DNA of 64,000 nucleotides from Streptomyces sp. NBRC 110028 (GCF_001417735.1 NZ_BBUZ01000033.1:1-64000); one strand, 5' to 3'. Positions 1-8,972 are shown, counted from the stretch's first letter. Notes: a model not told the origin generated them from the sequence alone. Translations and numbers: made by a program.

Positions 1-1
1 C

Positions 2-763
2 GGCGTCCTCCAGATCACGATCAATCGACCCGACCGGTACAACTCGCTCACCCTGCCGATGTTCGAGGAGATGAACCAGATCTGGGCCGACGTCGAGCGC
101 GACGACCAGACCCGGGTCGTCGTCATCACCGGGGCCGGCAAGGCCTTCTGTACCGGGATGGACGTCGCTCAGCCCGATCCCACGCCCCAGGACGCGCTCG
201 CGATGCTGGAGACCGAACGCAAGCGGGTCGCGACGATGTTGCGCATCGAGAAGCCGATCATCTCCGCGATCAACGGCCCCGCGGTCGGCTACGGGCTGTC
301 GACCGCGCTTCTCGCCGACATCAGCATCGCCGCGGACGACGCGGTGCTGATCGAAGGCCATACCAAGGTCGGTGTGACCGCCGGCGACCACGCCGCGCTC
401 ATCTGGCCGTTGCTTGTCGGCATGGCCAAGACAAAGTACTACGTGCTCACCTCCGAGAAGCTGACGGGCGCCGAGGCCGAGCGGATCGGGCTCGTGAGCC
501 TGTCCGTTCCCCGCGAGCAGGTGCTGCCCCGCGCCCTTGAGGTCGCGTCCCAGCTGGCCCGCGGTTCCCAGCAGGCGCTCCGTTTCACCAAGCGTGCGCT
601 CAATGCCTGGCTCACCAACGCGGTGCCTCAGCACGAGCTGTCCGCGGCGCTCGAGATCCTCGACTTCGCCGGTGCCGACTACGCCGAAGCACGCCAGGCT
701 TTCCGGGAGAAGCGCCCCGTGGACTTCCCCTCCGCTCGCACCGCCGGCGGACCGGCGAACTGA
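2..763 (+). CDS. Enoyl-CoA hydratase/isomerase (crotonase) family protein, 5' partial
   Basis: Crotonase-fold enzyme acting on a CoA ester or cyclic ketone. The frame is open to the left window edge and reads GVLQITINRPDRYNSLT, a typical crotonase beta-strand, so the first ATG at 59 is internal and the true start lies outside. An oxyanion-hole segment (NGPAVGYG) is present. The stretch GDHAALIWPLLVG resembles the GDGxxxxWP motif of 6-oxocamphor hydrolase-like members more than canonical mitochondrial-type hydratases. It is followed 12 bp later by a second crotonase, then a flavin reductase and an acyl-CoA ligase on the same strand, so it is probably part of a CoA-dependent catabolic operon. 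Substrate unknown. Confidence 0.85.
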   Translation, partial: GVLQITINRPDRYNSLTLPMFEEMNQIWADVERDDQTRVVVITGAGKAFCTGMDVAQPDPTPQDALAMLETERKRVATMLRIEKPIISAINGPAVGYGLSTALLADISIAADDAVLIEGHTKVGVTAGDHAALIWPLLVGMAKTKYYVLTSEKLTGAEAERIGLVSLSVPREQVLPRALEVASQLARGSQQALRFTKRALNAWLTNAVPQHELSAALEILDFAGADYAEARQAFREKRPVDFPSARTAGGPAN

Positions 764-775
764 GGGAAGGCGAGC

Positions 776-1555
776 ATGAGCATTGCCTCGCACAACACAG
801 CGCCCAGCGCTGTGCACGCGTCCGACGAAGTGGACGGCGTGGTTGTACTCACCCTGAACCACCCGCCGGCGAACGCGCTCAGCAATTCGCTCGTCAGCGA
901 GCTGACAACGACCCTGGAAACCCTCGCCGGCGGACCCCGCACCCCCGCGGTGGTCTTGACGGGAGCTGGTGAGCGCTTCTTCTGCGCGGGTGGCGACATC
1001 AAGGAAGCCATCGGCTTCGGCGCCGATTCGATGGTCGAACGGATGGCGTCGTTTCACGCGCTGCTCTGCGCACTGGAGGACTTTCCCCGGCCGCTGGTGT
1101 GTGCGGTCAACGGCTGGTGCGTCGGTGGCGGCATCGAAATGGCCCTGTTCGCCGACACGGTGTACGCGTCGACTGAGGCGCGTTTCGTCTTCCCCGAGAT
1201 CAACCACGGGATGCTGCCGGCCGTGAAGGGGATCACTCGGGTGCGCGGGGTCCTGGGCGACCGCGCGGCCCGGCGCCTCCTGCTGGGCGGAGAGCCCGTC
1301 GACGCGTTCGACGCGGAGCGGATGGGCATCGTCGACCAGGTGGTCGAGCAGGGCGACCTGCTCGCGATCGCGATGGCGGACGCGCGGGCGGCAGCGGCGA
1401 AACCACCTGCCGTGTTCGCGGCGCTGAAACGGGCCCTGCACTCAGGAACTTCCCGTTGGCCGGTCGAAGAGCAGCTCCGCGTCACGGTCGCCGACGCGCG
1501 CACGGTCTTCGACGACCCTGCCGCCCGAGCCGCCCGCGAGGGATTTCATGGTTGA
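776..1555 (+). CDS. Enoyl-CoA hydratase/isomerase family protein
   Basis: 259-residue crotonase of normal length. The N-terminal strand VVVLTLNHPPANALS, the oxyanion-hole region GAGERFFCAGGDIKE and NGWCVGGGIEMALFAD are all present, followed by FPEINHGMLPAVKG, where the Glu is at the position of a usual catalytic acid. An AGGGAAGG-type ribosome site precedes the ATG. Its stop overlaps the start of the flavin reductase gene by 8 bp, implying translational coupling. Likely hydrates or isomerises an unsaturated acyl-CoA made by the ligase downstream; the substrate cannot be read from the sequence. Confidence 0.88.
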   Translation: MSIASHNTAPSAVHASDEVDGVVVLTLNHPPANALSNSLVSELTTTLETLAGGPRTPAVVLTGAGERFFCAGGDIKEAIGFGADSMVERMASFHALLCALEDFPRPLVCAVNGWCVGGGIEMALFADTVYASTEARFVFPEINHGMLPAVKGITRVRGVLGDRAARRLLLGGEPVDAFDAERMGIVDQVVEQGDLLAIAMADARAAAAKPPAVFAALKRALHSGTSRWPVEEQLRVTVADARTVFDDPAARAAREGFHG

Positions 1556-2048
1556 TCGATTTCAAGGGCTGGACCCGGACGCCTTCCGTTCGGCGTTGGC
1601 CCGCTTCCCCTCAGGCGTGACGATCGTGACGACGCGAAGCGCGTCAGGCACGCTGCACGGGTTCACCGCGAGTTCCTTCGCGGCGCTGTCGCTCGATCCA
1701 CCGCTCGTCCTGGTGTGCCTGGACCGAGGAGCGGACTGCTCCCCCGTCTTCACTGCGGCCGAGCGGTTCATCGTCAACATCGTGACTCCCGCGCACGCCG
1801 AGTTGGCGATCAAGTTCGCGACAAAGGGTGAAAACAAGTTCGCGAACGGAGCCTTCGAATTCGACGAAAGCGGTCACCCGCTACTGCCCGATGCGGCGGC
1901 AGTCATCCATTGTGAACTGGAGCACGTCGCACCCGGCGGAGATCACGTCATCCTCATCGGCCGTGTACACGACGCACGGACAGGTAGCGGCAAGCCGGTG
2001 ACGTGGTACCGAGGTGGCTTCCTGCACCTCGGGGAGAGTGCCGCATGA
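1548..2048 (+). CDS. Flavin reductase domain protein (HpaC/FMN-binding split barrel type)
   Basis: 166 residues, the usual size for the small NAD(P)H:flavin reductase component of two-component monooxygenases. The family motifs are visible: ALARFPSGVTIVTT near the N-terminus, then GFTASSFAALSLDPPLVLVCL, and a C-terminal GGDHVILIGRV segment. It would supply reduced FMN or FAD to a monooxygenase, but no oxygenase partner lies in the visible part of the operon; it may be upstream of the window. It overlaps the preceding crotonase gene and lies 46 bp before the ligase. Confidence 0.87.
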   Translation: MVDRFQGLDPDAFRSALARFPSGVTIVTTRSASGTLHGFTASSFAALSLDPPLVLVCLDRGADCSPVFTAAERFIVNIVTPAHAELAIKFATKGENKFANGAFEFDESGHPLLPDAAAVIHCELEHVAPGGDHVILIGRVHDARTGSGKPVTWYRGGFLHLGESAA

Positions 2049-2094
2049 ATCTCATCGGGCCCGGGATTGTCGGCTCTGGAAGAGAGGCCGTGTG

Positions 2095-3924
2095 ATGAAT
2101 CTGACCAGTTTCGAGCCAACCCGGACGCTACCGGGGCTGCTGCTCGATCGCGCGAACAAGGAACCCGACGCCCTCGCGCTGCGCTACTGGCGTGACGGGG
2201 TGATGCAGACGATCACGTGGCGGACGTACCGGGATCGCGTGCAAGATCTCGCGCTCGGCCTTGTCGCGCAAGGTGTGCGGCACGGCGATCGCGTCGCGGT
2301 GATGAGCAGCGCACGCCCGGAGTGGGTGTTCGCCGCGCTGGCCGTGCAGAGTGTCGGCGGCGTCGTGATCGGCGTCTATCCGACCAACTCACCTGCCGAG
2401 ATCGAGCAACTCCTCGTACACAGCGAGGCCGTCGCCTTCATCGGCGAGACGACGACGGAGCTCAGCAAGGTGGCGAAGGTCGCCGCACACACGCCGAAGC
2501 TGCGGCTCGTGGTCGGAATCGACGCCACTCCGCCGGAGCTACCCGAGGTGATCAGAGGGACACCGTGGGAAGCGCTGTGCGAAGAAGGAACACAGTACGC
2601 CGACGACAGCGCCGATCCTCTGTCCGAGCTGGTCGACGGCGGCTCCCTCGACGATGCCGCCGTGCTGTTCTACACGTCGGGATCCACGGGAGCTCCGAAA
2701 GGCGTCACCCACTCGCACCGCACGCTTCAGCACGCGGTTCAGACCTTCGTCGGCCTCTACCCGCAGCTCCTCCGCCACGAGCACGATGCCGTGGGCTTCC
2801 TGCCGTTGGCCCACGTGGCGCCAGCGTTGGTGTCGGTGTTCGCGCCACTGCTCTCACGGCTGATGGTCACATACTGCCCCATTGGTGACTACGAAGACGT
2901 GTTGCGCTCGGTGCGGCCGACAGCAGTGCTCTGGCCGCCGCGGTTCTACGAGAAGATCGCCAGCGAACTGATCGCACAGACGGAGGTCTGGCCGCGACTT
3001 CGTCGCTACGCCTATGGCGCCGCCATGTGGGTCGGCCGCAGAGTAGCCGAACGCCGTTGGTCCCACCGCCGGCCCTCGGTACCGCTGCGGATCGCGTACG
3101 CTGCCGCACTTCGTTGGGTGTTCTTGCCACTGCGGGCAACCGTCGGAATGGATCGCATCCGGGTTGCCTACACCGCGTCTGCCGCGATGCCCGAAAGCGT
3201 CATCGCGATTTGGCAGATCTGGGGGCTCGATCTTCGTGAGAACTACGGTCTCACCGAGACCGCCGGGTGTCCGATAGCTCATTTCAACCATCCGTTCCCC
3301 CGTCCGGGCTCCATCGGCAGGGAATTCCCGGACCCACGGTTCCAGGTGAAAGTCGCGGACGATGGCGAAATGCTGCTCCGCGCGCCGTTGCTCTTCGACG
3401 GATACTGGCGCAACCCGGCGGAGACCGAGGCTGCTTACCAGGATGGTTGGTTCCGCACCGGTGACCTGATAGAGCGCACACCCCGCGGCGACATCCGGCT
3501 CATCGGCCGGAAGAAGGACGTGATCATCACCCGAGGCGGCAAAACGATCAATCCTCAGCCCATCGAAACCCGGTTGAAGGAGAGCTCACTGATCAACGAA
3601 GCGATCATCGTCGGCGACTCCCGTAAGTACCTCACCGTCCTGCTCGAGCCGAGCGCAACCGCAGCCGCCCGGTCGGCAGAGGTGCTGGCCGAACGCCTGC
3701 GGGCGGAGGTCGATCGGGTCAACGCGGACCTCGCGCGGGTGGAGCAGTTGAAGGACTTTCGCGTTCTGCCGCGGCCCCTGGAAGTCGAGCGCGGCGAACG
3801 GACCGCGAACGGCAAGATCAAGCGCAATGCCGTCGTGAGCTCGTTCGCCACGTTGATCGACGACATGTACGGCGCGAACGACGATGCGGCGATCGCGAAC
3901 CATGTGCGCTCGAGGCCGAACTAG
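2095..3924 (+). CDS. AMP-dependent acyl-CoA synthetase/ligase (long-chain type)
   Basis: Adenylate-forming ligase that activates a carboxylic acid to its CoA thioester with ATP. Start chosen at the ATG preceded by GGAAGAGAGG; the longer open frame upstream overlaps the reductase gene and is not ligase-like. The 609-residue product carries the phosphate-binding motif YTSGSTGAPKG (about residue 193), ENYGLTETAG, GWFRTGD, GRKKDVIITRGGK and a C-terminal NGKIKRN with the catalytic-type lysine. The layout (N-terminal WRTYRDRVQDLALGL, large linker near residues 310-370) fits the long-chain fatty acid or steroid-acid ligase branch. Last gene of the crotonase-reductase-ligase operon. Confidence 0.92.
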   Translation: MNLTSFEPTRTLPGLLLDRANKEPDALALRYWRDGVMQTITWRTYRDRVQDLALGLVAQGVRHGDRVAVMSSARPEWVFAALAVQSVGGVVIGVYPTNSPAEIEQLLVHSEAVAFIGETTTELSKVAKVAAHTPKLRLVVGIDATPPELPEVIRGTPWEALCEEGTQYADDSADPLSELVDGGSLDDAAVLFYTSGSTGAPKGVTHSHRTLQHAVQTFVGLYPQLLRHEHDAVGFLPLAHVAPALVSVFAPLLSRLMVTYCPIGDYEDVLRSVRPTAVLWPPRFYEKIASELIAQTEVWPRLRRYAYGAAMWVGRRVAERRWSHRRPSVPLRIAYAAALRWVFLPLRATVGMDRIRVAYTASAAMPESVIAIWQIWGLDLRENYGLTETAGCPIAHFNHPFPRPGSIGREFPDPRFQVKVADDGEMLLRAPLLFDGYWRNPAETEAAYQDGWFRTGDLIERTPRGDIRLIGRKKDVIITRGGKTINPQPIETRLKESSLINEAIIVGDSRKYLTVLLEPSATAAARSAEVLAERLRAEVDRVNADLARVEQLKDFRVLPRPLEVERGERTANGKIKRNAVVSSFATLIDDMYGANDDAAIANHVRSRPN

Positions 3925-4250
3925 GTGGTCGATCGCATGGAGATCGCGTGAAGAAGTGAGATCGGTCCGCAGGCGTGGGAGGAGGGCGTTCAGCTTGATG
4001 TGTGAGCGAAAAACCGAACACCCCTCTGATGGCACTCTACGTGCTGATCTACGACCAGGTGGTCGTATCCCGTGCCTGCCGTGGCCATCACCCGTTGTTG
4101 TCCGCCACCCCTGTGCCCCGCGGCATGTCGCGGGAAACGGTCAAGCGCTCGGAGCCGGCCGGGCACGCCGACAACGGCTACTACGCCGCCGGACCGCAGG
4201 TTCAGTCACGATTGCCACGTCCACCCGCGTGTACGGCAAGAGGTGGAGCC
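3925..4250. other. Intergenic region before a LysR gene
   Basis: The 326 bp between the ligase and the LysR gene hold no convincing coding sequence: an open frame runs into the LysR gene but is low-complexity and lacks a ribosome site. This stretch probably contains the LysR promoter. No clear terminator or T-N11-A box could be fixed by eye. Confidence 0.4.
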
Positions 4251-5234
4251 ATGCCGATCCCTGACCTCACGCTGCAGCAGCTTCGCGCAGTCCGGACACT
4301 CGCCGCCTCCGGCAGTTTCACGAAAGCGGCCGCCGCAGAGCACATCTCTCAGTCGGTCCTCAGCAGAAGGATCAAGGAAGTCGAGCGTCTCCTGCGGGTG
4401 CGGTTGTTCGACCGAACCACTCGGCAACTCGACATGACGGCCGCGGGGCATGCCTTTCTCCTCATGACGGGCACCGTCCTCGACGACATGGACATGCGAC
4501 TGAGCCGCTTCATGTCGTACGTAGCGGCCCAGTCCGGAACCATCGCCGTAGCCGCACTTCCGTCACTCGCAGCGGCTGTGCTGCCGGACATGATGCGCGG
4601 CTTCATGCTGGATCACCCCGAGGTGGAGTTCGAGATCATCGACGGGGCCGCGGATGAAGTTGTCGAACGGCTCGAAGGCGGGACTGTCGAACTCGTCCTG
4701 ACCGCCCACGGTGACCTGCCGGACGGCCTGTGCTTCACACCACTGCTGCGGGAACAGTTCTACGGCGTCGCGCACCACAGCCATCCTTGGTCGACGCGGA
4801 GTTCCCTCTCGTGGGCGGACTTCAACGGTGAGACCGTGGTCGCGACGCGGCCCGGAACCAGCATCCGAGCGATCACCGACACCGCGTTCAACAGGTACTC
4901 GATCTCGGTGAGCCACCACTTCAATGCCTGTAGCGCGGCGACGATCCGCGGGCTACTGAGGGCCGGCGTGGGCGTAGCAGCTCTGCCGGCCTTTGAGTTG
5001 CGGGGTTTCGCTCTGGATGATCTCGTCGCGGTACCCGTGGATTCTCCGGGAGCAACCAGGGTCACCGGCGTGATGTACCGCTGCTCTCAGGATCTCTCGC
5101 CCGTCGCGGCTCGCTTTCTGGATTTCATGCGCGCCTCCGAGATCGATCCCCCGCGAGGAGTCTCCCGCGTTCACGAAGGCCACACCGGCGGACCAGACAC
5201 ATCGAGCCACGCGGGGGCGCAGCTCGCAAAATGA
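4251..5234 (+). CDS. LysR-family transcriptional regulator
   Basis: 327 residues, normal LysR length. The start is the ATG after AGGTGGAG. The N-terminal winged helix-turn-helix reads LQQLRAVRTLAASGSFTKAA through LSRRIKEVERLLRVRLFDR (residues 7-60). The rest is a periplasmic-binding-protein-like effector domain (SGTIAVAALPSLAAAVLPDMM; LLREQFYGVAHHSHPW). It is codirectional with the upstream CoA-ester operon rather than divergent, so control of that operon is likely but not certain. The following DNA is IS debris. Confidence 0.93.
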   Translation: MPIPDLTLQQLRAVRTLAASGSFTKAAAAEHISQSVLSRRIKEVERLLRVRLFDRTTRQLDMTAAGHAFLLMTGTVLDDMDMRLSRFMSYVAAQSGTIAVAALPSLAAAVLPDMMRGFMLDHPEVEFEIIDGAADEVVERLEGGTVELVLTAHGDLPDGLCFTPLLREQFYGVAHHSHPWSTRSSLSWADFNGETVVATRPGTSIRAITDTAFNRYSISVSHHFNACSAATIRGLLRAGVGVAALPAFELRGFALDDLVAVPVDSPGATRVTGVMYRCSQDLSPVAARFLDFMRASEIDPPRGVSRVHEGHTGGPDTSSHAGAQLAK

Positions 5235-5245
5235 GGGTGGCAATC

Positions 5246-5515
5246 GTCTCGGGCCGGGTGGATCAGGGTCGGCACCACCTGCTGCTCCTGCAGCATCAGG
5301 TCGGCAAGCCGACCTTCACCGACAGCGACCGCGCCATCGGGGATATCGCCGGATCCACGACGAACTCACCGCGCTGGGGATCAAGGTCGCCGCCTCCACC
5401 GTCTGTGAAATCCTCCGCCAGCGCGGCATCCCACCCGCGCCCGAGCGGCAGAGAACCACCTGGACCGACTTCCTCCGCAGCCAGCCCACCTGCCCGGCCG
5501 GGCCGGCGCCCGGGC
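5246..5515 (+). pseudogene. Relic of an IS3/IS481-type transposase (family B copy 1)
   Basis: Two joined pieces of an integrase-core transposase seen more fully at 22434-23435. LLLQHQVGKPTFTDSDRAI is an N-terminal helix region; it then jumps, after an internal deletion, to a second piece whose +1 frame gives GYRRIHDELTALGIKVAAST and EILRQRGIPPAPERQ. Several frames are needed, so no protein is made. The relic ends at about 5515, where a GC-rich palindromic run (GCCCGGGC) begins. Confidence 0.7.
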
Positions 5516-5517
5516 AG

Positions 5518-5730
5518 GTGGGCGGCCGCGTGGTGATGATGATCCCGCACCGCACGTCCGGCGTGGAGGAGACCATGCTCCCGCCGGACGACCAGCGTGT
5601 CCTGGCCATCGTGCGGGAGGCTGCCGGGCCGGTCATGGCTCGGCAGGTCGGCGAGGCAGCGGTCCGTACGACCTTGATGGTGCGGGAGCGACCGGCACAC
5701 CCACGGCAGCGGGGTTTGCACGTGCCGTAG
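5518..5730 (+). pseudogene. Unrecognised helix-turn-helix-like fragment
   Basis: A 70-residue open frame whose middle, MLPPDDQRVLAIVREAAGPV, resembles winged-helix segments found beside Streptomyces transposases. It loses its frame afterwards. The C-terminal half is arginine-rich and looks random. Probably debris from the neighbouring mobile element; no function assigned. Confidence 0.3.
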
Positions 5731-5780
5731 CGGCATGTGATCCAGTAGGCGGCGAACACGACATTGAGAGGTTCCCTCGC

Positions 5781-6638
5781 ATGCCCCTTCCTCCGATTCC
5801 CCGCCGGGTCAAGATCGGCGATGCCGCCGCGTTCGCCGGGACCACACCCCGCGCCATCCGCCACTACCACGCCATCGGGCTTCTCCCCGAGCCGGAACGC
5901 GGCGGTGATGACCGCCGCCGCTACGGATACGACGACATGATCCGCCTGCTGTGGATCCGCAAGATGGCTGATGCGGGTATCTCCCTGGACGACATCCGGG
6001 CCGGCTTTGAGGGCACCACCGCCATCGAGCAGTCCCTGGCCCGGCTGGAGGAAACCCTCGCCTCCAAGGCGGCCGCCATCGAAGCCCAGCGGACCGCCGT
6101 GCACCGCCTCCGCGAGGCGGGCAGCCCCCTGGGCCTGCTCTCACCGTTGGTCAGCGGCCGCCTGCGCGATCTGCCGCCCGGAGCCCTGCGCTCGACCGAT
6201 CTCGACACCCTTCTGGTCACGGAGCGTATCTTCGGCCCGGTGGGCGCCGCCGTCCAGGTCGACCGGTTCATCGTCCTGGCCACCCACCCCGAGTTGCGGG
6301 CCGAGGAGGACCGCCTGGCCGAGGCCGAGTCGGCCCTGGACGACACCATGTCCCCCGACGACCCCCGCATCGAAGACCTGGCTGCCCAGCGATGTGCTCA
6401 TGAGACCGCCTTGGTAGCCACCATCGACAGAGCCGGCCTGGACGAGGCCCTCGACGACCTCCTGGACCAGCACGACGAGCACGCCGGCGAGGAAGAAGCA
6501 GAGGCGACGATGAGCACACTGGAGGCCATCGGCAAGATGCCGTACGACTTCTCCCCGGCCCGTGTCCGGTACGAGGAACGCGTCATCGAACTGCTCCACC
6601 CGGCCGATCAGGACAGCGACACCCCACAGACCTGCTGA
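5781..6638 (+). CDS. MerR-family transcriptional regulator
   Basis: 285 residues. The N-terminal MerR helix-turn-helix and wing are clear (VKIGDAAAFAGTTPRAIRHY, GLLPEPERGG, RRYGYDDMIRLLWIRKMADA, residues 9-75). A long helical linker follows (IEQSLARLEETLASKAAAIEAQR), then an acidic, effector-like C-terminal half without conserved cysteines, so a metal-sensing role is unlikely. It has no obvious target operon: IS debris is upstream and a mobile-element scar downstream. Confidence 0.9.
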   Translation: MPLPPIPRRVKIGDAAAFAGTTPRAIRHYHAIGLLPEPERGGDDRRRYGYDDMIRLLWIRKMADAGISLDDIRAGFEGTTAIEQSLARLEETLASKAAAIEAQRTAVHRLREAGSPLGLLSPLVSGRLRDLPPGALRSTDLDTLLVTERIFGPVGAAVQVDRFIVLATHPELRAEEDRLAEAESALDDTMSPDDPRIEDLAAQRCAHETALVATIDRAGLDEALDDLLDQHDEHAGEEEAEATMSTLEAIGKMPYDFSPARVRYEERVIELLHPADQDSDTPQTC

Positions 6639-6862
6639 CCGGCCTCCCCCGCCCAGGGCCAGCCCGACAAGAGCACCCGGAGTGGTGCAGCGCGAACGTA
6701 ACCACGGTGCCCCCGGCGGCCGTTGGGCACTGGGTGAAGAGAGCCGAAGAGCACGTCGAGGACACCTGCCCGCTTGTCCACCGGTGCCGTCTGCCGCTGT
6801 CCACGCGCGGGTCAAGGCCGCCTCCGCTACTTGCGAAAACGGCCTCCGACCTGCGAAAAAGC
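6639..6862. other. Non-coding stretch before the tRNA-Pro scar
   Basis: No convincing gene. Open frames here are fragments without conserved motifs, and nothing recognisable is present until the tRNA-like sequence. Confidence 0.4.
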
Positions 6863-6915
6863 TGGTCGGGACGACAGCATTTGAACCTGCGCCCCCTTGC
6901 CCCCAGCAGTGCGGC
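6863..6915 (-). tRNA. Decayed 3' half of a tRNA-Pro gene (probable attachment-site scar)
   Basis: On the minus strand the sequence reads a degenerate anticodon arm with CTGGGGG, compatible with a GGG anticodon. A near-perfect T arm follows (GCAGGTTCAAATGCTG) and an acceptor end (TCGTCCCGACCA). This matches the 3' half of actinobacterial tRNA-Pro, while the 5' half is missing, so it cannot give a functional tRNA. The 3' ends of tRNA-Pro genes are established integration sites for pSAM2-like elements, and an integrase fragment lies about 400 bp away, which supports an excision or decay scar. Confidence 0.6.
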
Positions 6916-7029
6916 AACTCTCCTCGACGATCCGTACCGGACTGTAGCCAGTCGTCGGGGCTTCGTACGCCGCCGTACGACGCAATGGAGACACGTCATC
7001 GCTCGCCCGCGCCAAAGGACACCCGTACC

Positions 7030-7300
7030 ACGCGCGTACGGCGATCTGCGCACCCGCGCCAATCAGGTCGCCCAGGTGCTCACCGCGGACCTGGGCCTGA
7101 TACCGGGGCAGCGCGTGATGCTGCGCTCGCCCAACAACCCCTGGATGGTGGCGGCCTGGCTCGGCGTGCTCAAGGCCGGCGGCGTGGTCGTCACGACCAT
7201 GGCCGCCCTGCGTGCCCGGGAGCCCGCCCCGCTCGTCGAGCGGACCCGCCCCTCGATCGCGCTCGTGGACCACCGGTTCGCCGAGGACGTATACGCCGTC
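7030..7300 (+). pseudogene. Fragment of an AMP-dependent acyl-CoA ligase (N-terminal part)
   Basis: A continuous frame reads RAYGDLRTRANQVAQVLT, LIPGQRVMLRSPNNPWMVAA and WLGVLKAGGVVVTTMAAL, the N-terminal region of a benzoate- or 2-aminobenzoate-CoA ligase-type enzyme. It breaks off after SIALVDHRFAEDVY, before any catalytic motif, where integrase-like sequence begins. No start codon or ribosome site is evident. It is a truncated relic. Confidence 0.65.
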
Positions 7301-7301
7301 C

Positions 7302-7451
7302 CTGGGCGACGCCGTCCGCCAGCACCGCCTCACCCACAACCCCGCGCGCCCCGCCGTCCTACCCCGGCCACCCACCGCCGAGCGACGGATCTGGACAGCC
7401 GAGGGAGCAACCCGCTTCCTGCGCTACCAGGTCGACAAGCGTGAGCAGAGG
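7302..7451 (+). pseudogene. Tyrosine-recombinase (integrase) fragment
   Basis: The frame reads GDAVRQHRLTHNPARPAVLP followed by ERRIWTAEGATRFLRY. This matches the junction between the core-binding domain and the start of the catalytic domain of actinobacterial phage or AICE integrases, which commonly have RRxWTxEEAxxFLxx there. The catalytic R-H-R-Y residues are absent. With the tRNA-Pro remnant nearby it marks a former site-specific integrative element. Confidence 0.55.
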
Positions 7452-7529
7452 CAAGCTCGGCCGGCGGCTCAGAGGCAGCAGGCGCCGCTTCGGCCGCTCC
7501 GGTGGGAGCGGCGGGCGCCGCACCGAACT

Positions 7530-8750
7530 TCAGTGCTGGGGTATGGGTTCGGCCTCGTCAGGACCGTGTTCGTGGTCGCAGGTCTCGTCGAGGCCGTAGG
7601 TCTCCCAGGCGGGGAAGGGGTCGCCCCAGGCCGACCAGCCCTGGGGGCCCAGCGCGTACTCGTCGTCGGTGAGCAGGCATGTGGAGAGGGCGTGGTGCAG
7701 GGTGGTGGGGTGCAGTCCGGTGCCGATGAAGACGAGTTCCTGGCCGTGGCCGGTGTTGTCCCCGGCTTCGCTTCGGCTGTCGTGTGCTCCGGACGGCTCG
7801 AACCGGGCGACGGCGCCCGCCTGTGACCACAGCCCGGTCACACCAGGACGTGTGGCCAGGCGGAAGAAGCCCTTGGAGCGCAGCACACTGCCGTGGGTGT
7901 CGCTGTCCAGGTCGGTGGCGATGAAGTCCCACAGCCGGGCCGGGTGGAAGGGCCGGGTGGCGCGGAAGACGGTGCTGGAGATGCCGTACTCCTCGGTCTC
8001 CGGCACATGGTCGCCGTTGAGCTCCATGACCCAGCCAGGGGCCTGCTGGGCGCGTTCGAGGTCGAAGCGGCCGGTGCCGAGCACTTCCGCGGGGGCGACC
8101 CGGCCATGGGTGGCGGGCACGAGATGGGCGGCCGGGTTGAGCCGGGACAGCGTCGCTGCCAGGCGTTCAGCGGACTCGGCGGTCACCAGGTCGAGCTTGT
8201 TGAGGACGATGACGTCGGCGAACTCGATCTGGTCCATGAGGAGATCGCTGACGGTGCGCTCGTCGTCCTCGTACTGGTCGAGTCCCCGCTCCATCAGCTC
8301 GTCCCCGCCGGTCAGCTCCGGCAGGAAGTTCGCGGCGTCGACGACGGTGACCATGGTGTCGAGCCGCGCGACCTCGCCCAGCGTGGCGCCGTCGTCGCGC
8401 GGGAAGGCGAAGGTGGCTGCGACAGGCATGGGCTCGGAGATGCCGCTGGACTCGATGAGGAGATAGTCGAACCGCCCCTCTCCGGCGAGCCGGCCCACCT
8501 CCTCCAGCAGGTCGTCGCGCAGGGTGCAGCAGATGCAGCCGTTCGTCATCTCGACGAGGCGCTCTTCGGTGCGGGAGAGGGCGGCGTCACCGTCGCGGAC
8601 GAGCGCGGCGTCGATGTTCACCTCGCTCATGTCGTTGACGATGACCGCGACCCGCAGCCCTTCGCGGTTGTTGAGGAGATGGTTGAGGAGTGTGGTCTTG
8701 CCGGATCCCAAAAAACCCGACAGGACCGTCACGGGAAGCTGGACAGACAT
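7530..8750 (-). CDS. COG0523-family GTPase / zinc metallochaperone (YciC/ZigA-type)
   Basis: 406-residue G3E GTPase. The Walker A loop is GFLGSGKT (residues 12-19), the COG0523 metal-binding motif CICC is at residues 72-75, the base-specificity motif NKLD is present, and a CobW C-terminal domain follows. The tail holds CDHEHGPDE, a small possible metal-binding patch. Family members deliver zinc to client proteins during zinc shortage and are usually Zur-controlled. The gene starts 6 bp after the cysteine-free L32 gene, so the two form an operon driven from the operator-like site at 8973-8993. Confidence 0.93.
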   Translation of the reverse strand: MSVQLPVTVLSGFLGSGKTTLLNHLLNNREGLRVAVIVNDMSEVNIDAALVRDGDAALSRTEERLVEMTNGCICCTLRDDLLEEVGRLAGEGRFDYLLIESSGISEPMPVAATFAFPRDDGATLGEVARLDTMVTVVDAANFLPELTGGDELMERGLDQYEDDERTVSDLLMDQIEFADVIVLNKLDLVTAESAERLAATLSRLNPAAHLVPATHGRVAPAEVLGTGRFDLERAQQAPGWVMELNGDHVPETEEYGISSTVFRATRPFHPARLWDFIATDLDSDTHGSVLRSKGFFRLATRPGVTGLWSQAGAVARFEPSGAHDSRSEAGDNTGHGQELVFIGTGLHPTTLHHALSTCLLTDDEYALGPQGWSAWGDPFPAWETYGLDETCDHEHGPDEAEPIPQH

Positions 8751-8756
8751 GGCGGG

Positions 8757-8927
8757 TCAGCCCTCGGGGCGCAGCAGTCCGCGCTGGTAGGCGGGGACGA
8801 GTCGTCGCGGCACCCGGTGTTCGCGGCCGTCGACGGTGATCGTCACCAGCTCGGGCGCGCTCGCCTTCCACTGCGCGCGGCGGTGACGGGTGTTGCTCCG
8901 GGACATCTTCCGCTTGGGCACGGCCAT
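8757..8927 (-). CDS. rpmF: 50S ribosomal protein L32, zinc-independent (C-minus) paralogue
   Basis: 56 residues starting MAVPKRKMSRSNTRHRRAQW, the L32 signature. No cysteine occurs, whereas zinc-binding L32 has paired CxxC motifs. Such C-minus paralogues replace zinc-containing ribosomal proteins when zinc is scarce, freeing zinc. Start chosen at the ATG giving the canonical MAVPK N-terminus; the upstream in-frame extension is not L32-like. First gene of a two-gene operon with the COG0523 GTPase; an operator-like inverted repeat begins 45 bp upstream. Confidence 0.93.
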   Translation of the reverse strand: MAVPKRKMSRSNTRHRRAQWKASAPELVTITVDGREHRVPRRLVPAYQRGLLRPEG

Positions 8928-8972
8928 GATGCACGGGTCCTTTCCGGTGGGCGGTGTCCCATTCACCGTATA

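Noticed and set aside
2014..2094. Longer N-terminus for the acyl-CoA ligase
   Set aside because: The extra 27 residues overlap the flavin reductase gene and lack a ribosome site, whereas the ATG at 2095 follows GGAAGAGAGG.
6863..6915. A functional tRNA-Pro gene
   Set aside because: Only the 3' half is present, with mismatches in the anticodon arm.
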